Under the pieces are notes generated by a model, which had not been told where the DNA came from, did not search any database, and saw only the letters and a program-made list of their open reading frames with translations. A DNA stretch of 64,000 bases. Source: CAYUMU01 sp964445985 (GTDB taxonomy: Bacteria > Planctomycetota > Planctomycetia > Pirellulales > S012-138). Position numbers and translations under genes: made by a program. Positions 1-9,564 of this stretch are shown in pieces (position 1 is the stretch's first letter; every line of letters starts with the position of its first letter). The stretch covers positions 101,553 through 165,552 of the forward strand of contig CAYUMU010000003.1 of NCBI GenBank assembly GCA_964445985.1. The letters run 5' to 3'.

Positions 1-3125
<3,125 letters not shown>

Positions 3126-3525
3126 GCTATGTTTTACCTAACTTGATAAATTTCAGACTTTGGCGAACGTCATCGCTCGCGCCGCCCACATTCAGCTGTT
3201 CCTTGGACGCCCCCCCATGTACCAGCTTCGCCAGCGGTGAGGTGGCCGCCTCCAAGGAGCCAAACCGAACAAAGTTGGTTCATGCTCCGCAATCGGAACG
3301 CTTGATGCTTCCCTGAGTTGCCAAGACGACAAGGCTTCGTCGTCCACGTAACTCATTACCGGGATTCTACGTTAAATGGGTGATTCGTCCTAGTTGAACC
3401 GGCCAGGCGTAGCGGTAGTGCCAGCCGAAAACAGCTGCCACAGGGCAGGTTTTGGGCCGAATTTGCCCCGTATTCGCACTGGCTGGCGGAGTTACTGCCC
3501 ATTTGAACAGTAACGCAACCGACGG
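3126..3525. other. Spacer upstream of metH with a possible structured leader
   Basis: No convincing gene. On the metH (minus) strand the arms at 3251-3258 and 3200-3207 form a perfect 8-bp stem (TCCTTGGA with TCCAAGGA) enclosing about 43 nt. This lies about 75-130 nt upstream of the metH start. I could not match it to the SAM-I, SAM-II, SAH, cobalamin or THF riboswitch consensus from memory. A leader RNA sensing a metabolite would be plausible for metH, but that is inference only. Most of the rest of the spacer, 3330-3525, shows nothing. Confidence 0.3.
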
Positions 3526-4551
3526 CTATGCCTTCGCTCGGTCACTCCGCGGCGAAATCTTCAGATCTTCCTCCGGGGCGAGCGAGCGATGTTCTTTGGC
3601 GTGGTTGTGTGGTTCCACGTGAACCAGAACGTCGCGGAGTTGAGGAAATTCCTGCAGCAGATGGTCTTTTACCCGATGGCCAATGCGGTGACCTTCCACA
3701 ACCGTCAGGTCACCATCGACTTCCACGTGAATGTCGGCGAAGTATTCCAAGCCCGACTTTCGCACCAGCAGGGTTTCCACGTCGCGTACGCCAGCCACCT
3801 GGTTGGCGACTTGCCGAATTTCGCGGACCAGGGCCGGATCGGCCTGGGCGTCGAGGAGCTCGTGCCCCGCCTGCGCGAAGAGGCGAATGCCCGAGAGCAT
3901 GACCAGAACGGCTACGCCCATTCCGGCCAAATCGTCGGCGAAGGCCCAGCGTTCCCCTCCGAAAATCGCGGCGACCAGGCCTACGAGGACCACCAGCGAG
4001 CAGAGTGCGTCGGCCCGGTGATCCCAAGCCGTGGCAGCCACCGCGGTGGAGTTGGTTCGCCTCGCGACGGCCCGGCTGTAATGGTAAAGCCCCTCCTTGA
4101 TTGCCAAGTTCGAAAGCGCCACGGCAATCGTCCAATTTGCCGGAATAGCTTGATCTTCGCCCAAGTTATGCAAGGCTTCCCAGCCGATCAAACCCGCGGT
4201 AAGCGTTACCAACATGGCCACGGTCAGTCCGGCCACTCCTTCGGCGCGGGTATGCCCATAGGGGTGCTCCTTATCGGGCGGACGCTGTGCCAGCCACAGA
4301 GCGTAGAACAAGGCCAGCGAAATGCCCACATCGCTGAAGCTGTTCACCGCATCGGAAAGCAGAGCGAATGACTCGCCGGCCCAGCCCGCCCAAAGTTTGA
4401 CCGACCCCAGGACCAGGTTCACCGCAATCCCCAGCAGCGCCACTCGGGTTGCTTCGCGATACAGCGAGTTCTTGGGCTTATGAATCACGTGCGCTGGCGG
4501 CGTTAGCGAATGGAAACGGTTGCCTGGAACGCCGTCACTCCCACCATCCAC
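3526..4551 (-). CDS. Cation diffusion facilitator family transporter
   Basis: Predicted inner-membrane antiporter exporting a divalent metal (Zn, Co, Fe or Mn type) in exchange for protons. The 341-residue product has the CDF layout: several membrane helices from about residue 35 to 215, the loop motif HPYGHTRAE after helix 3, HRADALCS in helix 5 (the HxxxD half of the transport site), and a C-terminal cytoplasmic ferredoxin-like domain ending in HVEPHNHAKEH. The helix-2 half of the site reads SDAVNSFSD, so Asn stands where Asp or His is usual; this may shift metal preference. A GTG at codon 22 (VIHKPKNS) is an alternative start that would remove a poorly conserved tail. It stands alone, with spacers of more than 300 bases on both sides. 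Family is secure, substrate is not. Confidence 0.93.
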   Translation of the reverse strand: MDGGSDGVPGNRFHSLTPPAHVIHKPKNSLYREATRVALLGIAVNLVLGSVKLWAGWAGESFALLSDAVNSFSDVGISLALFYALWLAQRPPDKEHPYGHTRAEGVAGLTVAMLVTLTAGLIGWEALHNLGEDQAIPANWTIAVALSNLAIKEGLYHYSRAVARRTNSTAVAATAWDHRADALCSLVVLVGLVAAIFGGERWAFADDLAGMGVAVLVMLSGIRLFAQAGHELLDAQADPALVREIRQVANQVAGVRDVETLLVRKSGLEYFADIHVEVDGDLTVVEGHRIGHRVKDHLLQEFPQLRDVLVHVEPHNHAKEHRSLAPEEDLKISPRSDRAKA

Positions 4552-4872
4552 GTGGCGACGTCATTCCATTCCATGAGGTTAGTTCGTGAAAATTCGCAGC
4601 GGCTACGCGCTCGCCTATAAGTTAGATGCCGGACCCAAGCCAACCTCTAGCCCAGGCAAATCTCGACGCCCTCACCCAATTATGAGGGAACTTCCGCGCC
4701 CCACCCCCGGTGTCTTACCCCAGCTTCAACCCATTTGACAACCAGAGACGCAAAACTTGGACGAATCGAAATCCACGGGTCTCTGGTCACTCACGCACCA
4801 GCCCGTCCTACGAACCTCTTAACCGCGCAAAAACGACGCAGTCAAAAGTCACGCCGGCCTGTTTCAGCCTGT
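4552..4872. other. Spacer, no gene seen
   Basis: Contains one perfect 9-bp inverted repeat, ACCAGAGAC at 4741-4749 and GTCTCTGGT at 4779-4787, with a 29-nt loop. It lies downstream of the SDR gene that ends at 4873 but has no T-run, so I do not call it a terminator. Nothing else stands out. Confidence 0.4.
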
Positions 4873-5697
4873 CTAACTGCCGCCGGTCTTCTTCTTCAAG
4901 AGCCAATCCCCCCAGCGAGCTGAAAGCGCCTGGAGCACGAACAGCAACTTGGCCTTGGCCGGCACGATCAGTTCGAGTTGTCGCCGCTCGCACGCTCGCA
5001 CAATTTCTGCGGCCAGCTCGGCGGCGGGAATCGGCTTCGACTTCACGCCGCCGCCAGGCTTAACTGCCGCAGGCGGAAGATCACTCTGGGTTTCGGCCCC
5101 GTAGGTTCGCACCGCTTCGCGGGCGATCGGCCCAGGGCAAACCAGCAGTACATGCAGTCCGCGAGGGCCAAGTTCCAGTCGCAATTGTTGCGAATAGGCG
5201 GCCACCGCGAACTTGCTCGCCGGGTACGCGCCCAGATAGCGGGCAGCCGACTTTGCCGCCAACGAACCGATATTCACCACCGAACCGCTCGATTTTAATA
5301 ACATGTCGGCGGCCGCGCGCGTGCAGCGAACCGTGGCATACAAGTTCAGCTGCATCAATTCATCGAAGTCCTCGGGCGTAGTGGCCAGAATATCTTTGCG
5401 GGCGGAACGGCCGGCGTTGTTCACCAGCACATCGAGCCGGCCCAGCTGGCTTTGAACCTCTGCAAAGAGGGCGTCGACTTGAGCATCGTTCGTAATGTCG
5501 GCCGCCATTCCTCGTACGTCACCGCCGCTGGCCGCGGACAATTGAGTGGCGGCTGCCTGCAAAGTTTCTGCCTGGCGGGCAACGATTACTACCCGCGCGC
5601 CGGCCTGGGCGAACGCGAGTGCAATCTCTCGCCCCAAGCCCTGAGAGCCCCCGGTAACGAGCACCACCTTGTCTTGCCAGTTAAAAGTACTTGCCAT
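4873..5697 (-). CDS. SDR family NAD(P)-dependent oxidoreductase
   Basis: Classical short-chain dehydrogenase/reductase, cytoplasmic, substrate unknown. It shows the cofactor motif TGGSQGLG near the N-terminus, the structural NNAG motif, the catalytic Ser in VVNIGSLAAKS and the catalytic YPASK, all at normal spacing. At 274 residues the length is normal. The frame is open back to an ATG at 5850, but the extra 51 residues resemble no SDR and the Rossmann core starts right after MASTFNWQDK, so I start at 5697. The longer start would overlap the stop of the upstream epimerase-like gene by 4 bases, so translational coupling with a leader peptide cannot be excluded. The C-terminal LIVPAKAKLLFVLQALS could be a membrane-associating helix. 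Confidence 0.92.
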   Translation of the reverse strand: MASTFNWQDKVVLVTGGSQGLGREIALAFAQAGARVVIVARQAETLQAAATQLSAASGGDVRGMAADITNDAQVDALFAEVQSQLGRLDVLVNNAGRSARKDILATTPEDFDELMQLNLYATVRCTRAAADMLLKSSGSVVNIGSLAAKSAARYLGAYPASKFAVAAYSQQLRLELGPRGLHVLLVCPGPIAREAVRTYGAETQSDLPPAAVKPGGGVKSKPIPAAELAAEIVRACERRQLELIVPAKAKLLFVLQALSARWGDWLLKKKTGGS

Positions 5698-5846
5698 GGA
5701 GGTTATGAGGGTGCGAAATGATCTTCGAGTTTGCGGATTCACGGATACTATCGAACGCAGCCCGGCGATCCACCGCCGGCAAACGAACGAGAGTTGAAAC
5801 GCCTGCCAGCGGCCAGTTGCTGGGGCGCATGGTGGAAGCCAATCGA

Positions 5847-6773
5847 TCAATCGCCTGCCGCGAACGCCTGCCGCAAACCCTCGCGATACGTGGGGAACTG
5901 GAGCGTGACGCCCAACGCTTCCAGCATCTTCCGGTTCGAAATCACCTTGGCCGAGGCATCGTGCGCGCGGGCTGATCGAGACGAAGCGTGGGCTGCGCCG
6001 GTTGAGACTTCCACCGAACTGGGCTCAACAAGCCGTGGTGGTTCAACCCCCAACTGATGGGCAACTTCCGCATAATACTCGCGGCGCAGCGGCGGATTTC
6101 CGTCAGAAACCAGGTACAGTTCCGGCGGCTGGCAGCAATTTTCGGCCGCGAGCACTGCTCGGACGGCATCGTCCACGTGGATCAGATTCAACCGGCTCTC
6201 GGGGGCGGCCACGATCGGCTTACCCTCCAACAATGCCTGGCGGTTTGGTACGCGGCCTGGGCCATAGATTCCCGCCAGCCGCAGGATCACGCACTTTCCG
6301 CCCAGCGGATGTTCCCGCAATTGTTGCTCGGCGTCCAGGCAAACTTGTCCACCTTCACGCGTGGGATGGCATTCCGAGGCTTCGGTAACGAGACCATCGG
6401 CCGAGCCATACACGCCGGTCGTGCTGATGTAGATCCACCGTTGCAGCGTTCCCGTTGCTGGGAGCGCGTCGAGCATATTCCGCAAGCCGGCCACGTATAC
6501 TTCGCGCATGGGCTTGCCTGCCGTGCGGTCAAAGCCCACGGCATACAGCATGGATTCTACCCGAGGCAAGCTGGCCAGTGACGCACGATCGGTGACGTCA
6601 GCGACAAGGCCGCGGTAGCCGGCGGCCGTGAATTCCCGCGCTCGCTCGGCGGAGCGCGTCAAGAGCACGACCTCTTCGCCCGCGTTTCGCCATGCCGCCG
6701 CCACGCGTAATCCCAGGTAGCCACTGCCTACAATTAATTTCAACCGACATGCTCCCGGGGGATTTTCCATCAA
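5847..6773 (-). CDS. Atypical NAD-dependent epimerase/dehydratase (YeeZ-like extended SDR)
   Basis: A 308-residue Rossmann protein with the extended-SDR fingerprint: GSGYLGLRVA at the N-terminus, YISTTGVYG at strand 5 and RLAGIYGPGR later, followed by HVDDAVRAVLAA, as in sugar-nucleotide epimerases and YeeZ-type proteins. The usual catalytic YxxxK is absent: the expected site reads around GGQVCLDAEQ, as in the atypical YeeZ branch, so ordinary epimerase chemistry is doubtful. The start could also be the next Met or the Leu-Lys preceding LIVGSG, because the first ten residues are not conserved. It lies 149 bases upstream of the classical SDR gene on the same strand and may share its transcript. 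Substrate unknown. Confidence 0.88.
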   Translation of the reverse strand: MMENPPGACRLKLIVGSGYLGLRVAAAWRNAGEEVVLLTRSAERAREFTAAGYRGLVADVTDRASLASLPRVESMLYAVGFDRTAGKPMREVYVAGLRNMLDALPATGTLQRWIYISTTGVYGSADGLVTEASECHPTREGGQVCLDAEQQLREHPLGGKCVILRLAGIYGPGRVPNRQALLEGKPIVAAPESRLNLIHVDDAVRAVLAAENCCQPPELYLVSDGNPPLRREYYAEVAHQLGVEPPRLVEPSSVEVSTGAAHASSRSARAHDASAKVISNRKMLEALGVTLQFPTYREGLRQAFAAGD

Positions 6774-6809
6774 CGCGAAAGGCGCACCACTTGAGAATGG
6801 GCAACGAAA

Positions 6810-7208
6810 CTAGCGCGGAGGGTTCTCGGCCTGCTTTAGCGCCGCTCGGGCTTCCTCATCTTGTCGAGCCTCTTCCCGAATCAGGCTGCCCAGCCACCAC
6901 CCCCAGATGATGTAATGAACGAACACGTAAAAAAAGATGCAGCCGGCGATCATCACCACCGGGATCATGAATCCCTGACTGAGAAACGCCAGACCGACCA
7001 GGCAAATCATCACCAGCATTCCAGCCATGAGCACCGCCAAACATCCGCGACGTTTGGCAGCCGCTTCGTCTTCTTTTGCGATCACCGGACGTTGCGGCCT
7101 TGCGGGAAGCACTACTTTTCCCGCGACCGGGGGAGCAGCGGAACCTGCTGATTTATCCTGCCGCGAGGGCAAAGGACCATCGCCAGGGCGATCCGATCCC
7201 GAGGTCAT
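6810..7208 (-). CDS. Small two-helix membrane protein, function unknown
   Basis: Not recognised. The 132-residue product has a Pro/Ala-rich polar N-terminus (about 1-50), a basic stretch AAAKRRG, then two hydrophobic segments (about 54-77 and 80-102) separated by a very short turn, and a charged C-terminal tail (EEARQDEEARAALKQ). Topology is probably an inner-membrane hairpin with both ends in the cytoplasm. Its start overlaps the stop of the MqnD-like gene (ATGA at 7205-7208), so the two are translationally coupled. That suggests co-expression but does not prove a shared pathway. Confidence 0.78.
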   Translation of the reverse strand: MTSGSDRPGDGPLPSRQDKSAGSAAPPVAGKVVLPARPQRPVIAKEDEAAAKRRGCLAVLMAGMLVMICLVGLAFLSQGFMIPVVMIAGCIFFYVFVHYIIWGWWLGSLIREEARQDEEARAALKQAENPPR

Positions 7209-8068
7209 GAAGAGAACTCCGGCTCCACCGGGTGGGGAATCACGCCCGCTTCGTACCCTTCCTTCAACAACAGTCTGACGGCTTGGCGACCGCGCTCCCC
7301 GAAGTCGAGCGTCCAGTCATTCACATACATGCCTACAAACCGATCCGCCTTGCCGCGATCGAGATCTCGGCCATAGCGCAGGGCGTAGTCCAGGGCCTCT
7401 TCACGATGCGTGAGTCCGTAGCGAATGCTTTCGGTCAGCAGGCGATTCACATCGCGAATCACCTCGGGTCCAAGGTCGCGGCGAATGGCGTTGGCCCCCA
7501 AAGGCAGCGGCAACCCGCCGGTTCGTTCGTACCACCAGCAGCCCAGGTCCACCACCAACTGCAAGTTGCGGTCGCCGTAAGTGAGTTGGCCTTCGTGAAT
7601 GATGAGACCCGCGGCGATCTCCTGACCGGCATATTCGCCGGCCTCAACCGCATCGATAATCTTATCGAACGGGACCACCACATACGGAAATTCACCCCCC
7701 AGGCACAGCCGCAACGCCAAAAACGCGCTGGTCCAGGTGCCAGGCACGGCGATGGGCCGCGATTTCAGGCTGCCCAACTCGACGGGCTGCCGCGTAACGA
7801 CCATCGGGCCGTAATTATCGCCCATGCTGGCCCCGGAGGGGCACAGCAAGTATTTGTCGGTGAGATACGCATAGGCGTGAATGCTCACCGCCGTAAGTTC
7901 CAGTTCGCCGGTAAGAGCGCGGCGGTTGAGCGTTTCGATATCCACCAGTTCGTGATGAAACGCATAAGGGCTGGTGTCGATGGCGCCTGCCGTCAGGGCG
8001 TGAAACATGAACGCATCGTCGGGGTCGGGACTATGGCCAACCCGAATCTGAATTTTCTCGTTGCTCAA
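7205..8068 (-). CDS. MqnA/MqnD-family protein, probable 1,4-dihydroxy-6-naphthoate synthase
   Basis: A 287-residue periplasmic-binding-protein fold of the menaquinone futalosine-pathway family. MqnD makes 1,4-dihydroxy-6-naphthoate from cyclic dehypoxanthinyl futalosine. The N-terminal VGHSPDPDDAFMFHAL matches the MqnD SPxPxDxFxF signature, and residues near 190-230 (GLPLPLGANAIRRDLG) match the family's GLPLPLG block. There is no signal peptide, so it acts in the cytoplasm and is not a transporter binding protein, although databases often label such proteins ABC transporter substrate-binding. No other mqn gene is in the window, so the specific reaction is inferred. The start ATG overlaps nothing upstream; the 233-base gap to kbl holds no gene. 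Confidence 0.82.
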   Translation of the reverse strand: MSNEKIQIRVGHSPDPDDAFMFHALTAGAIDTSPYAFHHELVDIETLNRRALTGELELTAVSIHAYAYLTDKYLLCPSGASMGDNYGPMVVTRQPVELGSLKSRPIAVPGTWTSAFLALRLCLGGEFPYVVVPFDKIIDAVEAGEYAGQEIAAGLIIHEGQLTYGDRNLQLVVDLGCWWYERTGGLPLPLGANAIRRDLGPEVIRDVNRLLTESIRYGLTHREEALDYALRYGRDLDRGKADRFVGMYVNDWTLDFGERGRQAVRLLLKEGYEAGVIPHPVEPEFSS

Positions 8069-8302
8069 AAGAAGCTCCTCGCAGCCGTCGAAAAATGCCG
8101 TCGCCCCATCTTAAACCCAGGGGGAACAACCGCCAAGGACCCCCACGGCGACGACGATCCACGGAACCAACCGCGAGCGAGGGCGTGGGCGCAACCCGAA
8201 CTGGGGGGAAAAGCCAGGGCAGGCATGGACAGGGCAACCAGCAATCACACGGTGGACCGCGACCCTGCTCCCCAGATTGCAAAGACTTAAATGGCGGAGA
8301 AA

Positions 8303-9490
8303 TTAAGCGATGACGCCCAAGGCGCGCCCCACCTTCGCGAAGGCTTCTATCGCCTGCTCCAGATCTTTCCGGCTATGCGCGGCGGACATTTGCGCGCGGA
8401 TTCGCGCTTGGCCCATCGGCACCACGGGAAATGAAAAGCCGATGACATAAACGCCTTCAGCGAGCAACTGTTTCGCCATTTCGCTGGCCAGGCGAGCGTC
8501 TCCCAACATCACCGGAATAATGGCGTGTTCTCCGGGGACGAGGTTAAACCCGAGCCGTGCCATTTCACTCCGAAAGAATGCCGCGTTGTCGCGCAATTGC
8601 GCGCGCAGATCGCCGCTGCTTTGCAGCAGTTTGAGCACCGCCACGCTCGTGGCCGCGATCACCGGCGCCAGCGTATTCGAAAACAAATACGGCCGCGAGC
8701 GCTGCCGCAGCCACTCCACCACTTCATTCCGACTGGCCGTGTAACCGCCCGATGCGCCCCCCAGCGCCTTGCCCAAGGTTCCGGTGACGATGTCCACCCG
8801 GTCCATCACGCCGCACCGCTCCGGCGTGCCGCGGCCTTCCTCGCCTACAAAGCCCACGGCGTGCGAGTCATCGACCATCACCATCGCCCCATGGGTTTGC
8901 GCCAGATCGCAAATGCCCTGCAAATTGGCGATCACGCCATCCATGGAGAACACGCCATCGGTGGCAATCAGCTTGAACCGGCAGTCGGCCGCGGCTTGCA
9001 GTTGCTGCTCGAGATCGGCCATGTTGTTGTTGGCATACCTCAGTCGCCGTGCTTTGCAGAGCCGCACCCCATCGATAATGCTGGCGTGATTGAGCTGATC
9101 GCTGATCACGGCGTCTTCGGGGCCGAGCAAGGTTTCGAACAGGCCCGTGTTGGCGTCGAACGCCGAGGAATACAGAATGACGTCTTCTTGTCGCAGAAAC
9201 TCGGCCAACTGCCGCTCAAGTTCTTTATGGATGGTTTGCGTGCCGCAAATGAACCGCACGCTGGACATTCCAAAGCCAAACTGATCGAGCGCCGCCTGGG
9301 CCGCTTGCACCAAGCGTGGGTCGTTGGCCAGCCCCAGATAATTGTTCGCGCAAAGATTGATCACCCGCCGGCCGGAGGTATCCACCCAGGCCCCTTGCGG
9401 ACTGCTCATCACGCGTTCAACTTTGTACAGCCCCCCATCTTGAAGCTGCTGGATTTGCTGCCGGAGATGATCCAGAAAGGCGGAATCCAT
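8303..9490 (-). CDS. kbl: Glycine C-acetyltransferase (2-amino-3-ketobutyrate CoA ligase)
   Basis: PLP enzyme that cleaves 2-amino-3-oxobutyrate with CoA to glycine and acetyl-CoA, the second step of threonine degradation, in the cytoplasm. At 395 residues it is the normal length. The alpha-oxoamine synthase features are clear: CANNYLGLANDPR near residue 45, FICGTQTIHKELE, DQLNHASIIDG, DDSHAVGFVGEEGRGTPE, and the PLP lysine in GTLGKALGGASGG near residue 238. The C-terminal PVVPMGQARIRAQMSAAHS is typical of Kbl and separates it from BioF and HemA. The threonine dehydrogenase gene (tdh) that often accompanies it is not in the window. It sits directly downstream of flgL on the same strand, but nothing suggests a functional link. 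Confidence 0.95.
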   Translation of the reverse strand: MDSAFLDHLRQQIQQLQDGGLYKVERVMSSPQGAWVDTSGRRVINLCANNYLGLANDPRLVQAAQAALDQFGFGMSSVRFICGTQTIHKELERQLAEFLRQEDVILYSSAFDANTGLFETLLGPEDAVISDQLNHASIIDGVRLCKARRLRYANNNMADLEQQLQAAADCRFKLIATDGVFSMDGVIANLQGICDLAQTHGAMVMVDDSHAVGFVGEEGRGTPERCGVMDRVDIVTGTLGKALGGASGGYTASRNEVVEWLRQRSRPYLFSNTLAPVIAATSVAVLKLLQSSGDLRAQLRDNAAFFRSEMARLGFNLVPGEHAIIPVMLGDARLASEMAKQLLAEGVYVIGFSFPVVPMGQARIRAQMSAAHSRKDLEQAIEAFAKVGRALGVIA

Positions 9491-9564
9491 AACTGACCTG
9501 CCAACGCACGGAGAGAAACGCGAAACAGGTTCGCAATCTTATCACAATCCGCTGGGCTTCGTCG

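Noticed and set aside
4741..4787. 9-bp inverted repeat downstream of the SDR gene as a terminator
   Set aside because: The loop is 29 nt and no T-run follows on the relevant strand.
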